Positions 24,211 through 37,500 of a stretch of 64,000 bases of DNA are shown here, one piece after another. The stretch is from Lumnitzera littorea (taxonomy: Eukaryota > Streptophyta > Magnoliopsida > Myrtales > Combretaceae): the NCBI GenBank assembly GCA_024138015.1, contig JAMXBB010000001.1, positions 133,253,143-133,317,142 on the forward strand, read 5' to 3'. Position numbers and translations under genes: made by a program. A model generated the notes under the pieces. That model was not told the origin of the DNA, made no database searches, and worked only from the letters and a program-made list of their open reading frames with translations. The first letter of the stretch is position 1. Each line of letters begins with the position of its first letter.

Positions 24211-26816
24211 TTTGCAGTTTTATTTATACATATTTCTCTTTTTCCATTGTAGTATAGTGGGGAAGAGGTGAATAGTCTTTGAACGCCTAAGCAACACATC
24301 CTGGGAATCGTTACCTCCAAGTATCGGATATACACTTCACCCAAAAAAAAAAAAAGCAATGGATAAGTTTCTTTAAAAAATTAATACACTATATGTAAAC
24401 ACCACCATTTCTGGGATCAAGTTGTAAAGTGAAGTCACTGTTAATTAGAACCAGGAAGTTAAGAATTTTAAAAATAGGGATTAGAAATTAATTCCGATAA
24501 TAATAAAAGTTTTAATCGCACCAGAGATAATGTAGTAATCAACAGCCAAGCTAGCAAATATAAATAAGCATTTTTTAATTACTTAATTTAACTAAGATTG
24601 ATATAATATCTATTACTCTAGTCTTGTAAATTAATATTAATTCTGTCCATATTCCATGTGATTACTAATGAGACTAGGATAACATTGTCCAGTTTGCATG
24701 TATGATGTCATGCTAATTGAACTCGTGGACGCAATGTTCGACAAAACGAAGCATGGATAATGGCTATTTTTAGTAAATCTTTCTCAAAATCACATGTGAA
24801 TACCAATCTGGTCAGTTCAATAGCAATAATTAAAATGGCCTAAACGATACATTTAGGTCCTAAAAAGATTAGTTTTGATCATGCTACTTGGTAATATTAA
24901 TTTTAATGTCTTAGCAACTACAGATTGGAAAATCTGAAATCTCTAAGACTTTAGTTATAATAAAAGTATAATTATGAAAAAATGATATATTGACCAGATT
25001 ATAAATGCTAAACTAAAACTACTAACTATTTTGATTTAATACAATTGAAAGTTATAAATTTCCCTCCAGCGAAATGTCGCGTTTTATTAAAGCAGCATGA
25101 CCTATACTTTGAAATGCGACTTTTTATACCCCATTTTATATATTTCTTAGACTAATATTTTGTTGATCAGACCTTAAAATAAATCTTAGAGAGCATAAAT
25201 ATATGGAAAAAACATAAACAAAATAGTCTTGGGCACTAAGATTCAATATAATATGTTTTAGGAGACGTTTTCTTTTAACTTCTAAGTTTTACAAAAGATA
25301 CTATATATGTTGCTATAAATTTTCAAACGACCAGGTTAATAAGTTATGTATATTTAGGACACTTAAACTAAAATAATATGACAGGACACTCAATTTTGTA
25401 TATGGATTAGACTAAATTTTAATGGTACCATAGAATTTCACCTATATCGAATCTAATAATAGCTCTGTAATACAATTACGGACCTTACATCTCCTAAGAA
25501 CAAGGCTGTATTGAAAAAGAACTCTTAATGCAGTAGATGTTGTATTAGGCAGTGTCTTCCATAAGTCAACTATGTAAGGCAAATTTCTTCACTGAGTCAA
25601 TCGGTCAAAACTTATCTAATTTGGCCCTAATTTAATTTAAAAAAAAAAAACCTATAGAAGAAGATTACTATTTCTCGTAATAAGAAAAATTGTTCATACA
25701 GCAAATTTTGCCGAGCAACATTCCATAAATCAATATATCAATAAAATGAATAACTTAGTTAGTCTTCTGACAAATTAAGTTTTCCCTATTACGTGAACTA
25801 ATGACGGAATATTCATAGGAAATATCAGCTAAGTTTCAATTACCAATTCGTGCCTCTTAATGTCAAGTAAGCTTGCTTTACTGCACGAGTTTCATAACAA
25901 GAGATTTGTAGATCATTATATTGCTCGTGGTTATCATTACATTGGTTGCGTGTATACACTTTACTCGCTTATAGAAGTTGTCTATTTAAGTAGCATGTAT
26001 TATCATATTGCTAATTTGGAGTTACGTTGTGGGATATCTACAAGAAGTTAACCATCCCCAAACTAAATATAAACAAACTTGACATTAATAAACTGAGCAT
26101 GCATTGTGTTTGTTCCAATTTGCATTCTTACGCTCAACAAACACCAGCCATTAGGTAGGGATTAAGGGATTATCTTCTTCGCACCTTGCCAAACTAAGTA
26201 GCTGTGATATAAGATTAAAAGCTAGTCATATGGACTGGTTCGAGAGGTTCTTCGAGTGGAGAAGCTCACCACTGCACAAAATCTAAATTTAGTGAGGAGT
26301 GTGTCTCTTTGAAACTATATGTAAACCTCGTACTTTTACGATTACAAATAGAGTGAATAATTTAAGATATTAGTTAAATTAAACTGATTGATTTAGAAAT
26401 TTACGAGTGACTTTGAAACATTAGCTGAAGAGACTCCAAAACATTAATTGAAGAGACTCCATAGACTCAAATTTCGAAAATATAATAAAATAATAATATA
26501 GTTAAAATAACATAATTTTATTATATTACATAATATTTACCATAATTATATAGAATAGGCTCCGCTAACTCGTAAATTTTTATAAATAAATTATATATAT
26601 AATAAAATTATTATATGACATAAAATAACATATACAATATATATATACACATATATATAAGCCTTATATAATTACTATGTGTAAATATATGCTTGTAACT
26701 AACTAAAATACCTAAATAATTATATTTTAAGCTAAACTAAGCTAAAGAAATTTATACAAATTAATAGAAATTACAAACCAACATAGGGGTAATTAGATTA
26801 GGCTGGGATTAGATTT
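24211..26816. other. intergenic, no gene recognised
   Basis: AT-rich with only short chance open frames. A 23-bp tandem repeat with the shared core GAAGAGACTCCA lies at about 26419-26463, and a dinucleotide AT/TA-rich stretch at about 26590-26660. Nothing else is supported. Confidence 0.5.
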
Positions 26817-29505
26817 CATATCTCAAAGCAATAGAGTTATAACAGTCTCTCTATGTAAACCATTATATAATAGAAACTGGCCTTACAACCACTATTTTAA
26901 ACCTAATTTACATAAGGCATCCATGACTAATCTGCTTTAAAATAAATAATTTATAAATTACATAAATTATTTACATAAGAAAGTATGAAAATATATATAT
27001 ATATATATTAGGATTTAAATATTACAATTAATATTTACAAGATTTCATTGTATTATATTATCTAAATAATTCCTTATTTTAAAATGGAAGGTTCTAAAAT
27101 AAGAACTAAAACCTTGGAAATATATCTGTTCTTCATATTTATTTCCTTACTTCTTAGGATTCAGTAGTTACTAACTTTAAGGTAATTATAAGGTTCCTTC
27201 CTAGCTAACACTTACAATAATATCTATAGGTGGTTAATCATTTTACACAATTATAATCCAGAATATTAAATTAGAATCACACAATCAAATCCAGAAATAC
27301 GCATACACAAGCACAAGTACAAGTACAAGCATAGTTAACTATTTAACAACCATAACCAAATATAATTTCAAATCTCAGAGTACTATACAACAGTATTTCA
27401 AAATATAGTAATATATTGATCCCAACTTATCTATACTTTCTGCTTACTCACTTTAGGTATGACTCACACAGGCCATCATCGATAATCCCTTTAATATAAA
27501 TATTGTCTTAATACTCATATAACTATCTTATATAAGTTTTATTTTGTAATTCTTTATGTTATCTTCAATTTAGGGTTTTATTATACCTAATTATTCGGTT
27601 TTTTAAGTGTTTTACAATTATTCTTAATTTAGGCTAGGTTCTGATTCAATTTCCAAATCAGTTTCTAAATTAAGTTTTAATTCAGTCTTTTATTACAAGT
27701 TTTATACACAAACCCTAAGAACTCATTTCAAACAATTATATGAAATTAATCACATTATACTTGAATATCTTAAATATCGTATTTAGCTGCTAACTAGTAT
27801 TCTAGTTCATACGGTATACTCAATTCCTAATTTAACTACCAAATTAGCTTCCAATGTAAAAAAAATTTATATTTTTCATATAATTATTTAAATTTGAGTT
27901 TTATATCAGAATTATTATACATTATTATTATTATTATTATCAATTTTAACCTAATATTTTCTACTTATTAATTTCTTATATACTCATATTATACACTATT
28001 ACATAATTCACACTTAAACACATATTCTAACATTTCCAACATTACAATTATCATCTTTCATCACCAATAATATATCAAAATGCTTAATTATTCTCTAAAT
28101 CAAGATTTATACCTAATTAATCCCTAGATCACAAAATTAGCTTAATTATACCCTTTTACCCATTATTCATTACATAATATACATAATACATACTTCTAAC
28201 ATACTAAATACTACAAATATCATACTACATTAGAAATTAACATCCTAAAACATTTAAATATACACTAGATCAATATTTCCAACAATTTATCACTAAATTA
28301 CCAAAATAAGTCTAAAATCACTCTTTTATGTATTATTTTAAGTCCTAAAAAATTATCTAAAATTTTTTAAAATTAATTTCTGAAAAATATCTTCATATCA
28401 CTATTTTAAATACTCTAAGTAGTCTACACAAAAATTTTAAACTCAAAACTATACTATTAAGATCATTTATTTCAATATTAAAAACTAGCTTAAATTTAGT
28501 CATTTCTTAAGAGTAGTATATTTTGAGCTCTAATTTTATCAATTTGATTTTTTTTTCCTTAAATTTACAAATAAAAATATTTTAGAATACCAAATTTCAT
28601 AATTTTTCATACATATTTGATATTTTTACTAAATTAAACAATTTCGAAAGAGAAATTGGAACTCATTAATTAAAGAGCTTCCAGCCACCAACGATGGCTC
28701 CACCCTTGTCGGAACCACCAAGCAATGGGTTTGCCGTCAGGTGATGGTGGCTATTTTTCTCCAGGTGGCCATTGGGTATGGGTTCTCCTTTAAAACCCTA
28801 ATTGCATACTATTTTGTCTAATTTTTCTAAAATTGGTTTTTCCTCTCTTCTCTTCTCTTCTCTCCTCTTCCTTTTTTTCTTTTTTTTTTTTTGATGTTAA
28901 ATTGACCAAAATGAGTTTTGATGGTAGGTTGCTAAATTTATAGAGGTAGTTAGAGTTTTTCTTTAATTTTCTAAGTGCTACATGCCCATTATCTCTTCTC
29001 TTTTCACTTTCTATTTAGCCTATTTTTATTAGTTGTTATTTTTCCTTTAAATCCTAGCATGTCATGCCCTTGTTCTAGACTTTCCTTCACTTTTCCATAT
29101 TTTTCTTTAATTTTTTATGAATTTTCTTTAATTAATTAGTATTATTTTAATATATTTCGAGTATTTTAAGCTATTTTGCATATTTTTACTTATATATAAA
29201 TATATATATGGTACAAATAAATATTATTTAAATTATTTTATGATTTTTTGTATACTTATAATTTATTTTTATTGATTCGTTAATTATCAGAATTTTTTTT
29301 ACGCATTTATGATAAATAACGCAAAATATACATATAATTTAATATTATATTAATTAATAATTTTATTATTTATTGTTCTAAATTCAAACTCACGGAATTA
29401 CTTATACTAATATTCATAACTTCGTTGTAAAATTTGGGCTTAATAGGACAATTTACCCGTTCACTTTAAATTTTGCAAACCAAACACCTGATTACGGAGC
29501 TTACA
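26817..29505 (-). mobile_element. long LTR, family A copy 2 (reverse strand)
   Basis: On the - strand it begins with TGTAAGCTCCGTAA at 29505 and aligns by eye with copy 1 from 2173 onward. Matches include GTTTGCAAAATTTAAA, the AAATTATATGTATATT block, the CACCATCACCTG patch near 28745, a CTTAGGGTTTGTGTAT block near 27710 and a GGTTTTAGTTCTTATTTT block near 27100. About 400 bp that copies 1 and 3 carry in U3 (the CTAAGTGA block) is absent here. No second LTR or pol in the same orientation adjoins it, so it is a solo or isolated LTR. Confidence 0.65.
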
Positions 29506-32113
29506 TTAAGCGTATGGAAAGATTAGGACATGTGCTAATGAATTTTGGTTAAATTAACATGCAAATAGATTGGTATATAAACCAATTCCTTAAGGAGAAA
29601 GAAATAAAAAATCATTCCTACATCTTCTAAACTCTGAAAAATCTAGAGATGCTTTTTAAAATAATCATATATAAATTAGGGATATATGAAAAATCAATTA
29701 AGGTTTGAATAATTAAAGAAGGAAATTAGGTGAATTATACAAAATTGGGGCATAATTTGTACATTTGGAAGTTCTTGGAGTTAGGGCGTTACTGGAAACA
29801 AATCACTATCACCACCTGAAGCAACCCCTAATGCCTAGGCCAGTCGACATAACGGTGTCTATCGGTGATGGCCAAAGAAGCCATTTTTGGTGAGGTTCCA
29901 TTTTCTACCCGAAATTCATTAAATTACTAAAAGTATTAAACATTCTTAGAAAATTCTCCAAAAATTTATTTTTACATATTTTTATGTATAGAATTCAAGA
30001 AAAATATTAGTTTGTATAAACATAGTAGTTATAATATATGTCCTTAAGAAATTAATCAAACTAAACTATTTTCGATATTGAAACAAATTAGCCTACTAAC
30101 GTAGTTTCTACTTCAAAAATTTTCTATTAACTTCCCTATACTTGTATTAAATTACTATGTTTTTCACGAAACTATTTTTCACGAAACTATTTTTTATATT
30201 TTTATTAAATTTTTTAGCTTAAAATAGTGTTTCTAGCGAAAAATTAGTATGTTTTCTAAAAGAGCCTCATTTGGATTCTATACTCAATCATTTAGAGGGG
30301 TATTTATGTTATATTGAGTCTGTTGAATGGAATTATACAGTAAGTATTTACAGAAAATGATGACTTAGTCCTTGTATGGAAAGCTTAGTAACTTGATTAT
30401 TTGTTGGATTTACTAAAATGATGACTAAGGATATGTTATATGAGGAGTTAGGAAGTTGTGATATTATATATTGATGAATGGAGTGCTACTTGATGTTGGA
30501 CTTAGCTAGTGTTAGATGAAAAATGAGCAAATCACTTAGTTATGGCAAGTTAGATAAAATAGAGGATAATTCAGAGGATTTTATAATAAGTATTACACTA
30601 AGGAGCCTACTCAGAGGCAAAATCAAAGGCTAATATAAAAGTAAAATATGAATACAAGGGAGTTCAAAAGCTGAATTAGAAGATAATTTTTTGAAACTCT
30701 AAGGTTAGCTAAAATCAGAGAGAAATTCAGAGAACTGCATAACCTAATATAACTTATAAAACTAGTAGACTACTTAGGAAATCCTAACTTTGTAAGTGAA
30801 TATGATTTATAAAAATTATGTCAAAATGACTAAAATCATATAAAATGAGTTGATTACTATTCAATTCAAGGATTAAATATAGATTAAATCTAATTTATCG
30901 TGTATTTATAGGAATATTCAAAGACCATTAGGGCGACAGTTAAGAGTAATAAACCAATAAAGTACATATAAGTTAAGATCCATGCGTCACAATATGCTGA
31001 AGTACTATGTCAGAGTATTTAGAGAATTAGGAGTGCATTTGGTTGTACTTGTAACTTAGTTAAATTTGAGCATGTCTCATAAGTAGTTGTTTACTTGAAT
31101 TGTAGACTTGGAGTATTGCTTTATATGACAATATCTTATTTGCTTTACCTTGTGAATTTATTGTTCGCCCCTAACTGGATTCACTTAAAGACTAACCCTT
31201 AACTTAACTAGACATACATAATAACCTACTAAGGGAACAATTAAGTGTGTTAAACCAAATATCCATCCCTTTAATGAGAATAATTGAAATGATTATTTTA
31301 CCACCTTTAATCGAACTAAGTGACAAAAGAGGAGGTTACGATAAAGTTGGGGATTGTAGTTCGAAAGAAGTCTTAGGAGCAAAAGCATTCTCTATTACAT
31401 AAGCCTAGGTTTAGCCTAATTTGAATCACATTAAAACTTTTCAATCTGAGTTAGAGTAGATGTAATTTCTCTAATATTATAATAAACCGATTAACATTAT
31501 ACAATATTGCATTTGCTTGTTTGCATTGCATTCCACTTAAATGAAATGTTTGAAAACCATGTTTATATTTGATATACATTTTTGTTTTTGTCTCACTTAC
31601 TAACTTAGTTGTACTTACATCCCTATAGACTCTTTTACAGGTACTAAGTAAAGGTTTAGAGATATAGCATTATAACCACTCATAGGTTAATGAACATTGG
31701 GCTAGGAGAGTGAGCAACCTAAAGACCTTCTAGATCTAGAATTGTCTCTAGTTTTGTTTTGGTTTTCTGGAAACTAAATGGGATTCCTTGAAATGCCTGC
31801 TAGTTTCCTAGTTATTGTATATAAACTCCAAAACTTGTGACTTCTATAAACTTTTTATATAAACTACGATTTTTAATATGTAAATACTACTGTATTATGG
31901 AAAATTGTATCACAAATGATTTTAAACAGATATTTTGTAAAGTCATACTATACATTTTGTTATTAACAAGTATCGGATAAGATGCTTTAAGCTAGTTGAG
32001 TTGGATACATCTTGTATAAGTTATATTTACGATAATAACTGTAAGATTAACTCCTATCTTAAGTTAATTTATATGGTAGGACTGTTACAACTCATTCTAC
32101 TCAGAGCGTGACA
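29506..32113 (+). mobile_element. long LTR, family A copy 3
   Basis: Aligns in + orientation with copy 1: TCCTTAAGAAAT near 30045, the CGAACTAAGTGAC block near 31312, the CTTACATCCCTATAGA block near 31615 and the end TGACA at 32113. A GGTATATAAACC box lies near 29571. Its first few hundred bases fit the family poorly, so its start may be truncated where it meets copy 2. A primer binding site follows it, which marks it as a 5' LTR, but no gag-pol remains downstream. Confidence 0.65.
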
Positions 32114-32125
32114 TCATATTAGAGC
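32114..32125 (+). other. primer binding site after LTR family A copy 3
   Basis: TCATATTAGAGC matches 9 of 12 bases of TGGTATCAGAGC, the site that pairs with initiator methionine tRNA. It directly follows the TGACA end of the LTR. Confidence 0.5.
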
Positions 32126-33786
32126 AAAGTTCTTTCTTTTTTTTTTTTTTTTCCTGATGGATCATATAATATTGTGCAAATGGCATTTGGTGATTGCATT
32201 ACAATCTATTGAACCCAATTTTCTTTCAATTGCTAAATACGATATATAATCCCTCGTCACTTATTGAGTCCACGTGCTCCAATCAAATTTGTGCAAGATA
32301 AACAAGTTTAGGGCATAAAATCAACAAGAGTTGTAATTATATACTTAATAGTTTCCAAATAAATGCTAATGTAATAGAATGAAATAAATTGTAGCAATAT
32401 CCTAGATAAAGCATAATGCATTTATTTGGAGGAGGCCTTCTTATAAGGACTTATGGAAATCGTAACCATACACCTAGTATTTTCCAAGTAAATGTTTACT
32501 TAATGGAATGAAATAAATTCCACTGCTTCACACGTTGTACTACTACTGGTTCACATTTGACCCTTGTGCATTTACTCTTCTAATTTTTTTAAGTTAAGAG
32601 ATCGAACCTCCAAATCTTGGAGAGTCTGTCTTTAGACCATGATTATAATGTTCTTGGTAAAAGTAATAAAAGATAAGAAATACTTAAAATTACTCCTGTA
32701 TCTTTAATACCCCCTATGTGCTTCCAAGTTCCAGCAAGTCAAACAGTTTTTCGAACGTTTAGATGGTAGATCAAAAGCGGAAAACATGATAACATAAAGT
32801 TAATAACCATATTTGATGCTCAAATGATTCGGACAGCCAGAGAAATCAAGTAGAATAACATTCGTCCGTGCAGTTCAATCATTAAAGAACTTGAAGAAGA
32901 TTTAAATTAATTCTAACTTCATTTCAAAAAAAAAAAATAGTTAATATCTATTTTGCAGTTGTATAGACGATCGGACTATAATAACTTTGTTCACACTAAC
33001 ATTTATGTCACATTATTCTTAATAATAATCATAATAATAATAACTAGAAAATGATATCTTAAAAATGGCACAAGTGTAAATTATTATTTCTTTTATTAAA
33101 TTGGGAGAGAGCCCGTAGAACAGCAAATAGAACGGCTAGTACACCACAAAAAGATGGATCTTAAATGGTTTTATATGCTCACAAGGAAGAAAAGAAGGGG
33201 GGGAAAAAAGGATTTAAACTTTTGGCACGTAAGAAAACGAAATCCAATTATAGTCCATTTTCCATATCTTAATCAACGAAAAATTAGTGGAAGGAACAAC
33301 CACCAGGATACAAACATCTATTTCCCCATTCATTTCTCTCAAAGCAGTTCTATTTTCCTCCCTATTTTCCATATCAAATTCTTATCGATAAGAGGCATTT
33401 CAAATTATATGTTACTTCAACTCCGTTAATCAATCATTGCCTGATTCTACTACATTTATGATTGAGGCATTACTTCTTGGATTCCCACAACGAGACAAGC
33501 AGAAAGGGCCAGGCATAGCCACCTTGTCTCGCCAAGCATGTTCAAGTCAAGTGAGTTCCTACCATGGAGAGATAATATCAAAGCCAAGTGGAGTATGCAC
33601 AATCTACATGTTTGTCTCGTGTATTTGTCCGTCCGTGCACGCGCGTTACGTTTACAAATATCGAGTTGTCACTTTTTTACCCGGTATTTACAAATTACAA
33701 CTACATGCAACTTCCAAAACCAATCAAGCTTGATGATACATGTAGGCACCAGATGAATAAAAAGGCAATACAGAGATGCCAGCTCA

Positions 33787-33818
<32 letters not shown>

Positions 33819-34501
33819 GTGCTCGCTGTATCACCTCTCCGTTTTTATTTTTCCCTTTTCTACATATAATCAGAGATGTCTGCTTACTTGCTAATACCTA
33901 CTTCTAAATGCATCCTCTACAGGAAAATGAAGTAATTCCAGTGATACACCCTCAGAGTCAAAAAAGCTACATCGTTCATATCATGGATACCATGAAAGAG
34001 TCAATTAGCAAGTTTGAAAAAGATAAGTAAATTTAACATAAAATCTCACCTTACTTTCTGTGTGAATGATTTCTCATCGCTAAATGAGTGACAGGTAAAT
34101 TGGTCCAAATAAATATTTCTGAGAACAGATATCAAATTCTGACTACTGCTGTTTTTTCTCAGAGATGTATAACCGCCATAACCGTACAACAAACCTCACT
34201 GAACTTGCGAGGATAAAGCACCAAGGAAAATCTTAGTATACGGTAGAACATGACCCAGTTGAGATGTCTCTTTGTAAGTACCGGTTTTGCATTGCACTAA
34301 TAAACTGTTGCAATTCTGCTTTGTTAAGCGAACCCCTAGCTGAGGATGGTTGACTCTTCAGATGAATACTGACAAGATATTACCATGAGCAAACAACTCC
34401 ATGTGCATTTCCTAACCGAGAAAATCACTGACCAAAAACGTGTGGCAATCTCCATGCCACATTTCTGATTGAATAAATACCTTTTTGGGTCAATATGTAA
34501 T
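32126..34501. other. intergenic and 3' flank of the THO5 gene
   Basis: No gene recognised. A long T-run follows at about 32138-32153. Several overlapping open frames at 33154-33869 have no family resemblance and mostly reflect a slightly less AT-rich stretch. The part nearest 34501 should hold the 3' UTR of the THO5 gene (read on the - strand), but no end could be fixed. Confidence 0.4.
33792..33818. repeat. (CT)n microsatellite
   Basis: Uninterrupted CT repeat of 27 bases, about 0.7 kb beyond the stop codon of the THO5 gene. Confidence 0.9.
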
Positions 34502-37500
34502 CTATTTAATAGCTTTCCACGTAATGATCTTCCTACGGTCCCGTCCCCTGTATAGTCTATCAAGGAGCCTACCATTTACAGGTCTACATAAACCAACATC
34601 AACAACTGAGGTATCCTCTCTTTTTTCAGCAGTTGCAGATGCTTCATCCATGTAGTAGTCAAATAACATTGCAAGACAATGCACTTGGTGGGCCAAGGTG
34701 TAGTTTTCCTCATCAAAAGGCAGCATTTTTAACATGTGAAGATTGACCTGCATGTGCAAAAGGAAATGTCTTAAGCAGCTGTCCACAGGGAAATCGACAT
34801 GCAGCTGTTTCAAAGTAAAGGAAGCTTAACTGAGATCAAAATTCCACAATCTTTCAATCATGGATAACCAAGCGTACAGGTATTGGCAATTAAACAGAAA
34901 TGGCCAGAAAGGATTATTGACAATGCTTAAGAGTTACAACTACAGAGTTACACAGAAAAGCACATTTTGTGTCTATCCTTCATCATCCGAATATGCTAAG
35001 AAGGATGAGTGGTCTAATGAGAAGGTTATTTCGGAAACATTTCACCAAAAGACACTCCTTATCTGCAAGTTGCAATATGTTTGAGAGAGAGAGAGAGAGA
35101 GGAGCAATCACACTTCAGATACAGATGCATACCTCTGCTTCCATGGCTCGGAGTTCATTATACCAATTAGAATCTTCACTTGTAACATGATTTTCTCCAG
35201 AAGAAAGAACAGAAAGACTCAGTGAGAAAAGTGGAGGCCTCAGTGGATACTCGATGAATATTTTGATCTGCCATTGGAGGAAATTGACATATTAGCAGCA
35301 GTCAAATAAACATACCACATATTAGCAGAATACTGGTGTCATTGCACAAAATTCATTGCACTTTTTTTTAGTGTGTTGGCAAGAAGAATGGAAAACTCCT
35401 AATTATTTATCATTTGAATTATAGGGGACTGTTTCATTTATCTCAAACTGAAATGATGAGTTTTGGCCCAAAAATGCAAAATGGTGACTGGAAAAATATT
35501 GCATAAATGCAAGTAAGTAACAATATAACAAAACCCAGCAGAAATATAGAGATCAAGTATTTCAAAATTTTGAGAACAATTCAACAATTGGAGAGTAACC
35601 AAATAAAAAAACATGCAACCTACCTTTGCTTCTAGCGTCATACTCCTTTCTTCTTCTCCTCCTGTTCCAGTTAAAATAAGACAAAACTCTATGGCACCAA
35701 AGTTGACCCATGACTTATCTGCCTCACAGTTTTGTGATGCGGCTGCATTTTCTGCTTCCAGCTCAATTGGAGCAGTTTCCTCTCCCTCACTATCAATATT
35801 TAGCAAGATATCTTCCTCCTCTTGTCTTTTGAAGCTTAGTGACTTTGCCTTATGAAGTGGGGATATGCTTTTTGAAATTAGAGCCAGCTGTCTGGAGTGC
35901 TCAATACTAGATTTTGATGGAGTAATTCTAATATCAGTTGCAACAGATGCAGCAGGAATCAACACTGGAAGTTCCCCATCTTCCCTCACATTCTCTATCC
36001 CATCTCTTGAATTATCAGACAATTCATTAGGAGCAGCATCTTTGGGCTCCTTAACTGAATCTGCATCAATGACTGGAGAAGACACCGGATTGGTCGAGGA
36101 CCCAAGGAATGACCAACTATTCAAATTGCATGCAGGAGAATGTGAGGCCCATGGAACACCTTTATAAGTTAACCCAGGCCATTTAAGCTGTGCAAGTGAC
36201 TCAAGCTGTTCCCTGTAGGCCAACCGAAATGTTCCAGATTTTTAAAAGAAATGCTGGCGGAACCATGAAAGGTGAAAAAACAATCATCAAATATTACAAG
36301 CAGATGCAGATCTTCTAACAGAAGGCAAAAATTGCAACAAAGATCCAAGCAAGCAAACATTCCAATCTGGTGTATCATATCCCCCAAAGTTATGGCAATG
36401 GAAGTTCTTCCAAAGGTTTTTGAACGTTTAAAACAGTTCTTCAGATGTTAAATGTTCTGAATTAATTTCCTACTAACTGAATCATCTTCTCTATATATTC
36501 CAAGACTCTACATGTGTACACAATGACTCACACAAGAGCTAGTTGAGCCTTCTTCCGAGAACGAAGTCTCTGCAGAATGGTGAGGACACGATTTTGTTGG
36601 CGGTATAGTGAAAGTCCAGATGCAACAATCTCACTCTTGTTCATTTCATCAGATGATTCAAGAGCTGTAAGCAACGGTGACACCTCTGGTAAAAAATCAA
36701 TTCCTGCCAAGTGTTGAGCCCACTTATACGGACGTGATGCTCTGCTTTCATCAAACACGAGGGTGTCACCAACAGCCAACTTAGCTGACTGAATCACAAA
36801 AACCGCAATCATTGAAAGGATGGTTAGAATAGACGAAACAATAGATAACTGGTCAACCTCTCAATATGAACCTCAAATTTATACCTGCTGAGGAAGCTCA
36901 AGGCCAGTGTCATCAGGAAATAAGTTGGACAAAATGTTATCCTCTCCACTTTCATGGCAGCCTTCCACACAAACGCATACAATATTTAACTTTAACATAT
37001 ATTCAAACTTCAAGGAGAGGAGCTTTCTCAGGTTTGGATCACATGCATCATCATCATATACATGGAGAACAACCTTAAGCGGATGAACTTGATAGTATCC
37101 AGCTTGCTCAAGATTCTCTTTGACTGGAAACCTTTTTGGCCGCTTTCTCCTTCTCTGGCCATCATCTTCTTCATCTACAGCATCTTCCTCCACTCGAGAA
37201 CTATCCAAATTGGAGGATATGCCTGCAAAAACAAACCAATCCAGTTACAACCCAGCATTTTAGTAAACTGATACCAGTTAAAGGGTTATGAAAGAACGAC
37301 ATTTACAAAGATCTATATAATCAAAATTAACCAAAACCAATTTCTCAATAAAATTTGGAGTCCCATTTGGGAGCTCAACACCTGGTTACTATGATATATC
37401 TCCAAGAGTTTGATAAATACAATTTTTTTTTTCATTTAATTTGGGTGAATTCAATTTCGCGCACAGTTGGGATGAAACATGTGTAAGGGAGACTAGAGGC

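Noticed and set aside
33154..33869. Several overlapping open frames of 70-98 codons downstream of the THO5 gene
   Set aside because: They overlap in different frames, include a (CT)n repeat read as Ser-Leu, and show no domain or splice structure.
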